Source of the DNA: Bradyrhizobium icense
Lineage (GTDB): Bacteria > Pseudomonadota > Alphaproteobacteria > Rhizobiales > Xanthobacteraceae
DNA length: 64,000 bases
Direction of reading: 5' to 3'
NCBI RefSeq assembly: GCF_001693385.1
Contig: NZ_CP016428.1
Span: 3,162,001 to 3,226,000 of the forward strand
In this document: positions 9,300 to 19,824 of the stretch, one piece after another
Numbering within the stretch: the stretch's first letter is position 1
Layout: each line of letters opens with the position of its first letter
The notes under the pieces: model-generated
Told to the model about the DNA's origin: nothing
Database searches by the model: none
Seen by the model: only the letters and a program-made list of their open reading frames with translations
Made by a program: the position numbers and the translations under genes

Positions 9300-9386
9300 T
9301 CATGGCGAGCGAAGCGAAGCAATCCAATCCACATCTCCGCTTGCGGGACTATGGATTGCTTCGTCGCTATCGCTCCTCCCAATGAC
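9300..9386. repeat. Dispersed palindromic repeat (GAAGCAATCCA type)
   Basis: Imperfect inverted repeat of about 87 bases. The best-matched arms are GAAGCAATCCA (9316-9326) and TGGATTGCTTC (9352-9362); outer parts TCATGGCGAGCGAAGCG and CGCTATCGCTCCTCCCAATGA also pair with mismatches. It resembles the abundant intergenic element of Bradyrhizobium that pairs GCGAAGCAATCC with its complement. The 208 bases from here to the motA-like start hold no gene; they include an imperfect hairpin GACCGG…CCGGTC at 9549-9569. Confidence 0.8.
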
Positions 9387-9594
9387 GGGGAGAACGAAAG
9401 ATCGACCGGCGCATCATGGTTAGCAAATCCTTGAGAACGCAGCGTCGCTGCCCCGCAATTTTACGATCCCTGTTCGAGTTTAACCTTTACGGCTCTTTAA
9501 TTGCGCGGTCGTAGGGTTCCTCTGCGCTAGCTCCGGATGGAGCGGCGCGACCGGTCAGGATGGCCGGTCGTTCGCGTAGGCGTTGGAGTTCAGA

Positions 9595-10368
9595 ATGGAT
9601 ATCACCACGCTCGTTGGCCTGACAGCCGGTGCAATCGTGCTGGCGACGCTGATCCTGATGGGCGGTGATTTTCGGATGTTCTACGACATCCACGCCGTCA
9701 TCATCATCTTCGGCGGGTCGTTCGCCGCGACCATGATCCGCTTTCCGCTCAGCGCGATCCTGCACGGCATGCCGTTAGGCGCGAAATTCGCCTTCACCAT
9801 GAGCCGGCTCTCGGCGCGCGACCTGGTCGACGAACTGGCGCGGATCGCCGAAATCGCCCGCAAGCAGGGCCCGGTCGGACTTGAAAAGGTCGAGACCGAC
9901 GAGCCGTTTCTCGCCAAGGGCATCCGTTACGTCGCCGACGGCTACGATCTGGAATTCATCCGCGACAATATGGAGCGCGACCGCGACAATTTTCTGATGC
10001 ACCTGAACGAGGGCTCGAAGATCTATCGTGCGATCGGCGACTGCGCGCCGGCGTTCGGCATGATCGGCACGCTGCTCGGCATGGTGCAGATGTTCTCGAA
10101 CATGTCGGACCCGTCCAAGCTCGGTCCGTTCATGGCCGTGGCCTTGCTGGCAACGCTTTACGGCGCCGTCGTCGCGAACCTGATCTGCCTGCCGATCGCC
10201 GACAAACTGCATGGCAAGCTGATCGACGAGGAAACCAATCGCACGCTGATCATCGACGGCATCCTGATGATCCGCGATTCCAAGAGCCCGGCCTTGGTGC
10301 GTGAAATGCTGTTGGCCTATCTGCCCGAAAAGCATCGACACGAGGAAGGCGAGCTGGTTCCGGCTTGA
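9595..10368 (+). CDS. MotA/TolQ/ExbB-fold proton channel subunit, MotA (PomA) type
   Basis: A 257-residue inner-membrane protein with four helices in the MotA pattern: two N-terminal helices (GLTAGAIVLATLILMGG; IHAVIIIFGGSFAATMI), a large cytoplasmic loop with alternating charges, then GDCAPAFGMIGTLLGMVQMF and AVALLATLYGAVVANLICLP. It should form the stator with the MotB-like protein encoded 32 bases downstream and couple ion flow to torque. No other flagellar or chemotaxis gene is visible, so this is a separate stator locus. ATG 9595 (MDITTLVGL) is favoured over the TTG/GTG-type start at 9583. Confidence 0.88.
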   Translation: MDITTLVGLTAGAIVLATLILMGGDFRMFYDIHAVIIIFGGSFAATMIRFPLSAILHGMPLGAKFAFTMSRLSARDLVDELARIAEIARKQGPVGLEKVETDEPFLAKGIRYVADGYDLEFIRDNMERDRDNFLMHLNEGSKIYRAIGDCAPAFGMIGTLLGMVQMFSNMSDPSKLGPFMAVALLATLYGAVVANLICLPIADKLHGKLIDEETNRTLIIDGILMIRDSKSPALVREMLLAYLPEKHRHEEGELVPA

Positions 10369-10400
10369 TCGGGTGATAGCATCCAGCGCGGACATAAAGC

Positions 10401-11228
10401 ATGGCCAAGAAAAAACGCGAAGAGGCGCATGGCGGTCACGGCTGGTTCGTGACGTTCGCCGACCTGATGGCGTTGTTGCTGTCGTTCTTTGTGATGCTGG
10501 TGGCCTTCTCCAGCCAGGACCAGCAGAAGCTCAAGATCGTCGCCGGCTCGATGCGCGAGGCGTTTGGCGTGCAGACCGAGTCCCGGCATTCGGGAATCGT
10601 CGAAGCCGACGGCCTGCCGACGCGGCCCAAGCTGAAGAATGTTGCGCATATCTCGCCCGAGGAAGCCTCCAATACCCCGACGCCCGACGAGAAGGACCGT
10701 CAGCGCGAAATCGGCGCCCGTCTTAAGGTCGATCGCGAATTCGCGCTCGCCGCGGCCTCGTTGCGCCAGGCGCTGCAGGACATGCCGGAACTGACCGAAA
10801 TGTCCAAGAACATCATGTTCGAGGAGACCAAAGAGGGCCTCAATCTGGAGATCGTCGACCAGGATGGCCGCTCGATGTTCGCCGACGGCTCCAAGGTCCC
10901 GTACGACCGCACCCGCCGGTTGATCCAGAAGCTGGCCGTGCCGCTGAAGGCGACGCCGCTGCGGCTCAACATTGTCGGCCACACCTCTGCCGGCTTCCTG
11001 CCGTCACGCGGTGAATATGGCGCCTTCGATCTGTCGGCGGACCGCGCCAACGCCGTCCGCCAGATCCTCGAACGCGAAGGGCTGCCGGCATCCCACATCT
11101 ACGCGGTTGGCGGCAAGGCCGACAGCCAGCCGCTGTTTCCCGACGATCCGACGCTGCCTGCAAACCGTCGCGTTACCATCACGTTGATGCGCGAAAATCC
11201 ACCGCTTCCGCCCAACCTGAAGCCGTAA
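10401..11228 (+). CDS. MotB-like stator protein with OmpA peptidoglycan-binding domain
   Basis: A 275-residue partner of the upstream MotA-like protein. One N-terminal helix carries the channel Asp: GWFVTFADLMALLLSFFVML (about residues 14-33). A linker follows, then an OmpA-like domain (about residues 140-265) with LNIVGHTSAGF, YGAFDLSADRANAVRQIL and ANRRVTITL, the peptidoglycan-anchoring fold. Its position immediately after the channel gene and the intact Asp indicate a functional stator pair rather than a TolR or ExbD system. Confidence 0.9.
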   Translation: MAKKKREEAHGGHGWFVTFADLMALLLSFFVMLVAFSSQDQQKLKIVAGSMREAFGVQTESRHSGIVEADGLPTRPKLKNVAHISPEEASNTPTPDEKDRQREIGARLKVDREFALAAASLRQALQDMPELTEMSKNIMFEETKEGLNLEIVDQDGRSMFADGSKVPYDRTRRLIQKLAVPLKATPLRLNIVGHTSAGFLPSRGEYGAFDLSADRANAVRQILEREGLPASHIYAVGGKADSQPLFPDDPTLPANRRVTITLMRENPPLPPNLKP

Positions 11229-11385
11229 TACGTTTCGACTACCATAATACCGGCATGAGCTGTGGCGACTTTGTGCCAGTCGCGGATCGCGCGTGGTGTT
11301 ATGGTTGCGCGATGATTGACAGGCAACGCGGAAGCGCCGATAGCCGCCCGGATCAATTCAACGACGAGAACGTTCCTTCTCCATC

Positions 11386-13284
11386 ATGGCTGTCAGCGTC
11401 ACATCTACCGAAGCCCATGAGGGGCAGGCCACCTCCGGTTTTTGGGCCCTGACGCTGGGCAGTATCGGCGTGGTGTTCGGCGATATCGGCACGTCGCCGC
11501 TGTATGCGTTCCGCGAGGCCGCCACACATGCGGCTGAAGGCCAGCCGGTATCGCGCATCATTGTACTCGGCGTGCTCTCGCTGATCCTGTGGTCGCTGTT
11601 CATCGTGGTGACAGCCAAATATGTGCTGCTGCTGTTGCGTGCCGACAACAATGGGGAGGGCGGTACGCTGTCCCTGATGGCGTTGGGTCAGCGGGCGCTG
11701 GGCCGGCGGAGCTGGCCGCTATTGGCGCTCGGCGTGGTCGGCGCGTCGATGTTCATCGGCGACTCCATGATCACGCCGGCGATTTCGGTTTTATCGGCGG
11801 TCGAAGGTCTCAAACTCGTCACGCCCGCGCTCGAACACTATGTAGTGCCGCTGACGATCTTCATTCTCGTCGTGCTGTTCTCGGTTCAGAGCAGCGGCAC
11901 CGCGCGCGTCGCCTCAGCCTTCGGGCCGGTCACGGCGGTCTGGTTCTTGACGCTGGCGGTGTTGGGCCTCGTCCACATCTCTGACGATCCCACCGTGCTC
12001 TACGCGATCAATCCCTGGTATGGAATCCAGTTCATGCTGTCCCATGGCGTCATCGGCCTGGTGACGATGGGCCTGGTGTTTTTGGCGGTAACCGGCGGCG
12101 AGGCGCTTTATGCCGACCTCGGGCATTTCGGGCGCAAGCCGATCCGGACCGCATGGCTCTTTTTCGTCTTGCCGTCATTGCTGATCAATTATTTCGGACA
12201 GGGCGCGCTGGTATTGTCCGATCCGTCGGCGATCGAAAACTCGTTCTACCGGATGGTCCCGGAGATGCTGTTGATTCCGCTCGTGATACTGGCGACCGCC
12301 GCCACCGTGATCGCGAGCCAGGCGGTGATCACGGGCGCCTTTTCGCTGATCCGCCAGGCGGTGCAGCTCGGTTTGTTGCCGCGCTTCGAGGTCCGTTACA
12401 CCTCCGAAACCCATGCCGGCCAGATCTATCTGCCGCGCGTCAACCGGATGCTGCTGATCGGGGTCGTGCTGCTGGTGCTGTTGTTCCGCAGCTCGAGCGG
12501 ACTGGCTTCGGCCTACGGCATCGCCGTTTCCACCACCATGGTCGTCGACGGTATCATGGGCTTTGTCGTGATCTGGAAATTGTGGAACTGGCGCGCGGCG
12601 ACCGCGGCGGCCGTGATCCTGCCTTTCGTCGTCGTCGACATGAGCTTCTTTGCCGCAAACCTGTTGAAGCTGTTCGAAGGCGCCTGGGTGCCGCTGCTGT
12701 TCGGCGTTGCGATGGCGGTGATGATCTGGACCTGGCGCCGGGGTGCGGCGATCCTGACCGCCAAGACGCGGCGCATCGAAGTGCCCTTGATGGACCTGAT
12801 CAAGAGCCTGGAAAAGCGCCCGCCCCACATCGTCAAGGGCACGGCGGTGTTTCTGACTTCCGATCCGAGCTTCGTGCCGACCGCGTTGATGCACAATCTC
12901 AAGCACAACAAGGTGCTGCACGAACACAATGTGATCCTGACCATCGAAACCGCACAAACGCCGCGGGTCGACGTTTCAGAGCGCGTCAAGATGGAAACCA
13001 TTAGCGAGAAGTTTTCTACCGTGCGGCTGCGGTTCGGCTTCATGGAATCGCCGAACGTCCCCAAAGCGCTGGTGATCGCGCGCAAGCTCGGCTGGCAGTT
13101 CGACATCATGGCGACGTCATTCTTCGTGTCCCGGCGGTCGCTCAAGCCATCGGCGCAGTCGGGCATGCCGCTATGGCAGGATCATCTGTTCATCGCGATG
13201 AGCCGGTCGGCGAATGATGCTACCGACTACTTCCAGATCCCGACAGGACGGGTGGTTGAGGTAGGTACGCAGGTAACCATTTGA
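11386..13284 (+). CDS. kup: Kup-type potassium uptake protein, first copy
   Basis: A 632-residue K+/H+ symporter of the KUP/HAK/KT family. The N-terminal signature [18 protein letters not shown], the [18 protein letters not shown] segment and about twelve hydrophobic helices (to residue ~455) are all present, followed by a cytoplasmic domain of about 170 residues ending EVGTQVTI. Kup proteins import potassium under osmotic or acid stress without ATP. A close paralogue starts 157 bases downstream; the last 45 residues of the two are nearly the same, pointing to tandem duplication. Confidence 0.95.
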   Translation: MAVSVTSTEAHEGQATSGFWALTLGSIGVVFGDIGTSPLYAFREAATHAAEGQPVSRIIVLGVLSLILWSLFIVVTAKYVLLLLRADNNGEGGTLSLMALGQRALGRRSWPLLALGVVGASMFIGDSMITPAISVLSAVEGLKLVTPALEHYVVPLTIFILVVLFSVQSSGTARVASAFGPVTAVWFLTLAVLGLVHISDDPTVLYAINPWYGIQFMLSHGVIGLVTMGLVFLAVTGGEALYADLGHFGRKPIRTAWLFFVLPSLLINYFGQGALVLSDPSAIENSFYRMVPEMLLIPLVILATAATVIASQAVITGAFSLIRQAVQLGLLPRFEVRYTSETHAGQIYLPRVNRMLLIGVVLLVLLFRSSSGLASAYGIAVSTTMVVDGIMGFVVIWKLWNWRAATAAAVILPFVVVDMSFFAANLLKLFEGAWVPLLFGVAMAVMIWTWRRGAAILTAKTRRIEVPLMDLIKSLEKRPPHIVKGTAVFLTSDPSFVPTALMHNLKHNKVLHEHNVILTIETAQTPRVDVSERVKMETISEKFSTVRLRFGFMESPNVPKALVIARKLGWQFDIMATSFFVSRRSLKPSAQSGMPLWQDHLFIAMSRSANDATDYFQIPTGRVVEVGTQVTI

Positions 13285-13440
13285 TTTTCCAGAGCGAATT
13301 GTTTGCGGAACCCGCCGCTATCCATGCGGGCGGCGCATACCGGAGGCCTGGATTCCGGCTAACCTGTCCCTTCGCCCCGGGAGTATAGGGCTGCGCTTCG
13401 GCATTTGTGCAGTGCGGTAAAGAACCGAGGCCCCCGTCTC

Positions 13441-15366
13441 ATGTCAGTCCAGTTTGCGATCCCCGCGGCGGAAACGCCCGCGGCGAATGGTCATGGCGAA
13501 GCGCATTCCACGGCGACCTTCAAGGCGCTGATGCTCGGCAGCATCGGGGTCGTTTATGGCGACATCGGCACCAGCCCCCTGTATGCGCTGCGCGAGGCGG
13601 TTGTTGCCGCCAGCGGGGCCTCGACCGCTGCTACGCCGCAGGCCGTACTCGGCGTGCTCTCGCTGATTCTGTGGGCGCTGATCGTCGTGGTGACGCTGAA
13701 ATACGTCGTCATCCTCTTGCGCGCCGACAACAATGGCGAGGGCGGAACGCTGGCGTTGATGGCGCTGGCGCAGCGCGCGGTCGGCAAGGGCGGGGCGGCG
13801 GTCGTGCTGCTCGGCATCGTCTCCGGCGCGCTGTTCTATGGCGACGCGGTGATCACGCCGGCGCTGTCGGTATTGTCGGCGATCGAGGGCATTAAACTCG
13901 TCACCGTCACCTTTGAGCATTGTGTCGTGCCGCTGACGGTCATCATTCTGGTGGCACTGTTTGCCGTGCAGTCGCGCGGCACAGCCCGCGTCGCCTCGTT
14001 CTTCGGACCGGTGATGTGCGTCTGGTTCGCCGTGCTTGCGATCGCGGCCGTGCCGCAAATTGTTCGGCATCCCGAAGTTTTGCTGGCGCTCAACCCGCTC
14101 TATGCCGTTTCCTTCATGCTCCATCACGGCCTGATCGGTTTCGTGACGTTGGGCGCGGTGTTTCTCGCCGTTACCGGCGCGGAGGCGCTCTATGCCGATC
14201 TCGGCCATTTCGGCAAACGGCCGATCCAGACCGCCTGGCTCTTCATCGTGCTGCCGTCGCTTGCGATCAACTATCTGGGGCAGGGTGCGCTCCTGATTGC
14301 CAATCCCAAAGCTATCGAGAATCCCTTCTTCCTGATGTTCCCCGACTGGGCGCTGATTCCGATGGTCGCGCTGGCGACGGCGGCGACCGTGATCGCGAGC
14401 CAGGCCGTCATCACCGGCGCCTATTCGCTGACGCGCCAGGCGATCCAGCTCGGGCTGCTGCCGCGGTTCGAAATTCGTCATACCTCGGAAGCACATTCGG
14501 GCCAGATCTTCATCCCGCGCATCAACCTGCTGCTGTTGCTCGCGGTGATTTTGCTGGTGGTGCTTTTCCGCTCGTCGAGCGGGCTGGCGTCGGCCTACGG
14601 AATTTCCGTGACTGGCACCATGGTGGTCACGGGCATGATGGGTTTTGTCGTGGTCTGGCGGGTCTGGAAATGGTCGCCGATCGCGGCCGCAGCCCTGATC
14701 GCTCCGTTCCTGTTTCTCGACATTACCTTCCTCGCCGCCAATCTGCTGAAGGTGTTCGAGGGCGGCTGGGTGCCGCTCGCGCTTGGCGGCATCGTGATGA
14801 TCCTGATGTACACGTGGCGCCGCGGCAGCCGGCTGTTGTTCGAGAAGTCGCGCAAGCTGGAATTCCCGCTGGCCGAACTGGTCGCGATGCTGGAGAAGCG
14901 GCCGCCGCAGCGGGTCCCCGGCACCGCCGTGTTCCTGACCTCCGACCCCGAATGCGCGCCGACAGCGCTGATGCACAGCCTGAAACACTACAAGGTGCTG
15001 CATGAGAAGAACGTCATTCTCACCATCGAGACCGCACCGACGCCGCGGATCGACGATGCCGAACGGGTGCGGATGGAGCAGCTCAGCGAGACCTTCTCCC
15101 GGGTCACGTTGAAATTCGGCTTCATGGAATCGCCCAACGTGCCGAAGACGCTGGCGATCGCCCGCAAGCTTGGCTGGCAGTTCGACATCATGTCGACGTC
15201 GTTCTTCCTGTCCCGCCGCGCGCTCAAACCCGCCGCGCATTCGGGCATGCCGCGCTGGCAGGATTTGCTGTTCATCCGCCTCAGCCGCTCCGCCAACGAC
15301 GCCACCGACTATTTCCAGATCCCGACCGGACGCGTGGTCGAAGTCGGAACGCAGGTCACGGTCTAG
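13441..15366 (+). CDS. kup: Kup-type potassium uptake protein, second tandem copy
   Basis: A 641-residue paralogue of the preceding gene with the same landmarks: [36 protein letters not shown], twelve helices, and the C-terminal domain ending [11 protein letters not shown] at 13441 ([11 protein letters not shown]) is preferred over an alternative start at 13405 because the added residues show no conservation-like pattern. The two copies differ mainly in the N-terminal 25 residues and in the loop segments, which suggests that both are kept as active transporters rather than one decaying. Confidence 0.94.
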   Translation: MSVQFAIPAAETPAANGHGEAHSTATFKALMLGSIGVVYGDIGTSPLYALREAVVAASGASTAATPQAVLGVLSLILWALIVVVTLKYVVILLRADNNGEGGTLALMALAQRAVGKGGAAVVLLGIVSGALFYGDAVITPALSVLSAIEGIKLVTVTFEHCVVPLTVIILVALFAVQSRGTARVASFFGPVMCVWFAVLAIAAVPQIVRHPEVLLALNPLYAVSFMLHHGLIGFVTLGAVFLAVTGAEALYADLGHFGKRPIQTAWLFIVLPSLAINYLGQGALLIANPKAIENPFFLMFPDWALIPMVALATAATVIASQAVITGAYSLTRQAIQLGLLPRFEIRHTSEAHSGQIFIPRINLLLLLAVILLVVLFRSSSGLASAYGISVTGTMVVTGMMGFVVVWRVWKWSPIAAAALIAPFLFLDITFLAANLLKVFEGGWVPLALGGIVMILMYTWRRGSRLLFEKSRKLEFPLAELVAMLEKRPPQRVPGTAVFLTSDPECAPTALMHSLKHYKVLHEKNVILTIETAPTPRIDDAERVRMEQLSETFSRVTLKFGFMESPNVPKTLAIARKLGWQFDIMSTSFFLSRRALKPAAHSGMPRWQDLLFIRLSRSANDATDYFQIPTGRVVEVGTQVTV

Positions 15367-15509
15367 GGCGAGACCCGTAAGCTATGATCGTCGGCCGATG
15401 CCGGCGTTGAAGCTCATTTCGGACTCAAGCGCCCGCCCGGATTGTTCTTGAGACTCCCATTCGGCCGACATTCCATGCCGGCCGAAGATACCCCTACCTT
15501 TATTGCTAT

Positions 15510-16392
15510 TCAGTGCTGCTTGCGATATTCGGCCGGCGTGATGTTCATGTGCCGGCGAAAGACCCGGTTGAGATGGCTCTGATCGGCAAAGCCGCTCACC
15601 AGGGCGATCTCCTTGAGCGCCAGACGATCTTTACGCAGATGCTGGCATGCACGTTCCACCTTGCGCTTCAAGACAAAGGCATGCGGCCGGGTTCCGTAAT
15701 GCGCTTGGAATTTGCGCACAAACTGAACCGGCGTGCAGTTGCAGATGTTGGCCAATTCCTCGAGTGTGATGTTCCGGAAGATGTTCTGTTCGATGTAGTC
15801 TTCGATCAGCCGCGCATGGGCGGGCCTGAAACGTCCCTGCGAGCAGGGTAACTTGAACTGCACAGAGGCGTATTTTCGCAGGATGTGCACGCTGGCCTGA
15901 AGGGCCAGCGCATCGTAACAGAGCCGCCCGCCCGGACCTCCAGCGGTCACCTCCTGAACCATTTGATCGCTGATCCAGGCCAATACCGGATCTTCCGCAC
16001 GCACCAGGTCGTGGAGTTCAACGCGCTCCGCGTCGCGGTCGAAAGCTTCGCTTGCCGTTTTCATCATGAGCGCGGGCGAGATGTAGAAATGAGACACTTC
16101 GATATCGTTTCGCCAAACCCAGTTCGAAGGCTCCGCGCGCGTTAGCAAGGTCGTCACGCCTCGGCCGACGTGATCCTGTTTCCATGGTCCGCTCACGCGA
16201 CGGTTCATGGATGTCGCGCCTTCCCGATAAATTGACAATCAGGAAATTCTCCGACGCCGGGACGCAGATGTCGGATGGGGCGTAGCGGAACACCCTTAGG
16301 CGAAATTCCGGCATGCCCGTCGCAACGCTGTCTAATTTGAGGTCACCACCGGCATATTGCGGAAGCTCCTCCACCGTGATCAACCGGCCCAT
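15510..16392 (-). pseudogene. AraC-family regulator broken by a one-base frameshift
   Basis: The C-terminal two thirds form one frame (about 16238 down to 15510) ending in a typical AraC double helix-turn-helix domain (IVSGFADQSHLNRVFRRH-like region, LEELANICNCTPVQFVRKF). The N-terminal third lies in a second frame from an ATG at 16392 (MGRLITVEELPQYAGG … SENFLIV). The two overlap near 16230. Removing one A from the reverse-strand GTCAATTTATCGG joins them as FLIV-IYREGATSMNRRV, giving a continuous protein of about 294 residues. The downstream frame could restart at a TTG there but would lack 50 residues. It is divergent from the BVMO gene, of which it was probably the regulator. A sequencing error cannot be excluded. 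Confidence 0.8.
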
Positions 16393-16746
16393 CGCGCATC
16401 TCCCCCGCGTCTGGAATTCTTGGGGCGGTTGACCGCTCTATTCTTTAGCCAGACGGCGACCGGCGAGCATAAGGCTGTTTTGCAATTTGCCAAGGCCTGT
16501 GCGGACGGCGCTCCACGCCGGACATTTCGTCCAAAAGAATGCGCAATTCATCCAAGCCGCGAATGCCGGATGGCGATTAGCCTCCTGATCCGTCACCGGC
16601 CAGTCGGAAATTTAGAAGAGACGCCGGCCCGAGCGTCCAGCCCGCTGTCTGCCGTGAACGATACCAGACGACGTGTGCGCCGCCCGTCTCGCGACGGGCG
16701 AACGAAGCTGCACGCCGTTCAGCAACAAATGCCAATGGAGGGAAGC
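16393..16746. other. Intergenic region between AraC relic and BVMO gene
   Basis: 354 bases separating the divergent regulator and monooxygenase. The reading frame of the monooxygenase stays open through it, but the translated sequence is Arg/Pro-rich and shows no domain, and a clear ribosome-binding site (GGAGGG) marks the ATG at 16747. It presumably holds the promoters of both genes; I could not identify a specific operator. Confidence 0.6.
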
Positions 16747-18396
16747 ATGACCCAAGCAGCAACAGAGTCACGGAGAGGTAACGGCGCGCAGAAGACAGCG
16801 ACCTTCGATGCCGTGATCGTCGGAGCCGGTGTCGCCGGGCTTTACCAATTGTACCGTCTGCGCGAGCAGGGATTAAACGTGAGAGTGATCGAGTCCGCGT
16901 CCGGCGTCGGTGGCACGTGGTACTGGAATCGCTACCCTGGCGCGCGTTTCGATTCTGAAGCTTACATTTATCAGTATCTCTTCTCCGAACAGCTCTACAA
17001 GGGATGGAGTTGGAGCGAGAAATTCCCCGGTCAGCCCGAAATCGAACGTTGGCTGAATTACGTCGCGGATCGGCTCGATCTCCGCAAGGATATTCAGTTC
17101 GACACGACCGTCGAGCGCGCGCATTTCGACGAGGCGACGCAGCGTTGGACGGTTTTGACCAACAAGGGCGATGCGATCGACACGCAATTCCTTATCACCT
17201 GCGCCGGCATGCTCTCGGCGCCGCTGACATCGAGGTTTCCGGGGCAAGAGACGTTCAAGGGTCAGCTATTCCATACGGCGCGCTGGCCCAGGGAGGGCGT
17301 CAATCTTGCCGGCAAGCGCGTCGGCGTGGTCGGCAACGGGGCGACCGGCATCCAGGTCATCCAGACCATCGCCGGCGACGCGGCCCATCTGAAGGTTTTC
17401 ATCCGCACGCCGCAATACATCATCCCGATGAAAAATCCCAAATACAGCGCCGCGGACGTCGATGCTTACAAGGGCAAATTCCAGTTTTTCACCAAGCAAC
17501 TGCCGAGTACGTTCACCGGCTTCGAGTATGACTTTGAGCATGCCTGGGCCGATCTCACGCCCGAGCAGCGCCACGAGGTACTGGAGAACTGCTGGAACGA
17601 TGGGTCCCTGAAGCTGTGGCTCGCCTCCTTCGGCGAAATGTTCTTCGACGAGGAGGTCAACCGGCAAATATCAGAATTCGTGCGCGAGAAGATGCGCGTG
17701 CGGCTCCAGGATCCGAAGCTGTGCGAACTGCTCATCCCCTCCCAGTCCGACTACGGGTTCGGAACGCACCGCGTGCCGCTGGAACAGAACTTCCTGGAGA
17801 CTTTCCATCGCCCCAACGTTGAGATCGTCAGCGTCAGGACCAATCCAATCGAGCGCGTGACCGCTAGCGGGCTGCAGACCGCGGACGGGACGGTCCACGA
17901 GCTCGACGTCATCATTCTGGCAACCGGGTTCGACGCCGGAACAGGCGCGTTGACGCGCATCGACATCCGCGGTCGGGGTGGAAGGGCATTGAAGGACGAT
18001 TGGAGTACGGATATCCGCACCACCATGGGCCTGCAGATTCACGGCTACCCGAATCTGTTCACGACTGCCGTGCCGCTCGCTCCGTCGGCCGCCCTGTGCA
18101 ACATGACAACTTGCCTCCAGAAGCAGGTCGAGTGGATCGATAACTGTATTAAGTATCTGCGCAGCAGGAATCTGAAAGTCATCGAGCCGACAAAGGATGC
18201 GGAAGACCAATGGGTGGCGCATCACGATGAGACCGCCAACGCGACCCTCATTGCCAAGACCAACTCCTGGTATCTCGGCTCGAACGTCGAGGGCAAGCCG
18301 CGGCGGGTGCTGTCCTACACTGGCGGTGTAGGCACCTATCACCGGAAATGCGACGAGGTCGCCGCGAGCGGCTACATCGGCTTCGCCATGCAATGA
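16747..18396 (+). CDS. Type I Baeyer-Villiger monooxygenase (flavin-binding)
   Basis: A 549-residue FAD/NADPH enzyme that inserts oxygen next to a ketone carbonyl, yielding an ester or lactone. The FAD-binding Rossmann motif GAGVAG is at residues 26-31, the BVMO fingerprint F.G...H...WP appears as FKGQLFHTARWP at about residue 170, and the NADPH motif GNGATG follows about 20 residues later. VGGTWYWNRYPGARFDSEAY is also diagnostic. The start is ATG 16747 with GGAGGG upstream. A serine hydrolase of the esterase/beta-lactamase fold starts 131 bases downstream and could cleave the ester made here. The natural ketone is not evident. Confidence 0.92.
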   Translation: MTQAATESRRGNGAQKTATFDAVIVGAGVAGLYQLYRLREQGLNVRVIESASGVGGTWYWNRYPGARFDSEAYIYQYLFSEQLYKGWSWSEKFPGQPEIERWLNYVADRLDLRKDIQFDTTVERAHFDEATQRWTVLTNKGDAIDTQFLITCAGMLSAPLTSRFPGQETFKGQLFHTARWPREGVNLAGKRVGVVGNGATGIQVIQTIAGDAAHLKVFIRTPQYIIPMKNPKYSAADVDAYKGKFQFFTKQLPSTFTGFEYDFEHAWADLTPEQRHEVLENCWNDGSLKLWLASFGEMFFDEEVNRQISEFVREKMRVRLQDPKLCELLIPSQSDYGFGTHRVPLEQNFLETFHRPNVEIVSVRTNPIERVTASGLQTADGTVHELDVIILATGFDAGTGALTRIDIRGRGGRALKDDWSTDIRTTMGLQIHGYPNLFTTAVPLAPSAALCNMTTCLQKQVEWIDNCIKYLRSRNLKVIEPTKDAEDQWVAHHDETANATLIAKTNSWYLGSNVEGKPRRVLSYTGGVGTYHRKCDEVAASGYIGFAMQ

Positions 18397-18434
18397 GCGC
18401 GGCGCCGCCAGGCATCGCGACAAGGGATTTGTCA

Positions 18435-18457
18435 CGCGCGACCGCTGCGGTCGCGTG
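18435..18457. terminator. GC-rich hairpin after the BVMO gene
   Basis: Ten-base stem (left 18435-18444, right 18448-18457, one G-T pair) around a CTG loop, 39 bases after the BVMO stop. There is no following T-run, so it may be a weak or Rho-assisted terminator, or an RNA-stabilising hairpin that partly separates the BVMO and esterase messages. Confidence 0.4.
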
Positions 18458-18527
18458 CGGCCGAACGCGGGCTCCAAGCGGCGCTGTGTATCGATCGAAA
18501 GCATTCACTTGAAAAAGGAGGAAGACG

Positions 18528-19721
18528 ATGAGCACCAATTTCAATGCGTCGGCAAATGCCGTCCTCGATGGGGTCGTTGCGTCAAACCCGGGCGTCCCCG
18601 GCGTGGTCGCGATGGTCACGGACCGTCATCGTAATATCTACGAAGGCGCGGCCGGCAAGCGTCGGCTCGATCAGGCGGCCGAAATGACGACGGACAGCGT
18701 TTTCGCCATCTTTTCGACGACCAAAGCGATCACCGGGACGGCGATCCTGCAGCTCGTCGAACAGGGCAAGCTCGACCTCGATGCACCTGCCAAGATCTAC
18801 GCGCCCGACATCGGCAAGCTTCAGGTGATCGAGGGCTTCGATGCCGCGGGCGAACCGAGGTTACGCCGCCCGAAGCGCGATGTGACCACGCGCATGCTGA
18901 TGGTTCACACCGCCGGCTTTGGTTACGACTTCTTCAGTCAAACCTATAATCGCTTGGCGCAGGAGAAAGGTCAGCCCAGCGTCATCACGTCTTCCAAGGC
19001 GTCGCTGATGACTCCGCTTCTGTTTGATCCGGGCGACAAGTGGGAATACGGAACCAATCTCGACTGGTGCGGTCAAATCGTCGAGGCCATCGCTGGAAAG
19101 CGGCTCGGCGACGTGTTCAAGACGCGCATTTTTGAACCTCTCGGAATGAATGAAACTACCTTCGACCTCACCGAGGCGATGCGCGGAAAGCTGGCCGGGA
19201 TGCATGCACGAGGCGCCGATGGCTCGCTCACGCCAATGGACTTCGAGCTTCCCGCCAATCCGGAAGTTCACATGGGCGGCCATGGCCTCTACGCCACCGT
19301 CGGCGATTACATGCGCTTCATTCGCATGTGGCTTAACGATGGTGCGGGTGAGAATGGCCGCGTGCTAAAGCCTGAGACCGTACGCACGGCGGCGCAGAAC
19401 CACTTGGGCGACAAGAAGGTGACGGCCCTTCCGGGAGTCATCCCCTCGCTGTCCAATGACGCGGAGTTCTTCCCAGGTCAGTCGAAGTCCTGGGCGCTGA
19501 CGTTCATGATCAACGACGAGCAGGCGCCTACGGGACGTCCAGCCGGTGCTCTCGGTTGGGCCGGCCTCGCCAATCTCTTCTACTGGATCGACCGGGCGAA
19601 TGGGTTCGGCGGATTCTGGGCCACCCAAATTCTGCCCTTCGGCGACCCGGCTTCGTTCGTCGGTTATCTCAACTTCGAAACGGCGTTCTACGACAGCCTG
19701 AAGCAGCGAAAGGCAGGCTAG
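18528..19721 (+). CDS. Beta-lactamase-fold serine hydrolase (class C-like esterase)
   Basis: A 397-residue protein of the class C beta-lactamase/EstB group. The nucleophile motif SxxK is S63-T-T-K66 in [12 protein letters not shown]; the second motif Tyr is probably Y174 in [17 protein letters not shown] and [17 protein letters not shown] are also family landmarks. No signal peptide is seen, so it should act in the cytoplasm, unlike true beta-lactamases. AAAGGAGGAAG lies upstream of the ATG. Next to a BVMO, the most economical role is hydrolysis of the ester or lactone made by that enzyme. This is an inference from position. Confidence 0.85.
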   Translation: MSTNFNASANAVLDGVVASNPGVPGVVAMVTDRHRNIYEGAAGKRRLDQAAEMTTDSVFAIFSTTKAITGTAILQLVEQGKLDLDAPAKIYAPDIGKLQVIEGFDAAGEPRLRRPKRDVTTRMLMVHTAGFGYDFFSQTYNRLAQEKGQPSVITSSKASLMTPLLFDPGDKWEYGTNLDWCGQIVEAIAGKRLGDVFKTRIFEPLGMNETTFDLTEAMRGKLAGMHARGADGSLTPMDFELPANPEVHMGGHGLYATVGDYMRFIRMWLNDGAGENGRVLKPETVRTAAQNHLGDKKVTALPGVIPSLSNDAEFFPGQSKSWALTFMINDEQAPTGRPAGALGWAGLANLFYWIDRANGFGGFWATQILPFGDPASFVGYLNFETAFYDSLKQRKAG

Positions 19722-19824
19722 ACTTCGAGAGGTCCACTCAAAATTTTCACTCAGTGGTGCGGCCTCCCGATTCCCGATCGAGTGGGATGTTGCGACCTCG
19801 ATCGTCAGGGATACCGCACCCACG

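Noticed and set aside
13444..15240. 598-residue minus-strand frame opposite the second kup
   Set aside because: Same kind of mirror frame, with no recognisable content.
16357..16746. N-terminal extension of the BVMO
   Set aside because: Arg/Pro-rich translation without conservation-like features; clear ribosome-binding site at the internal ATG 16747.
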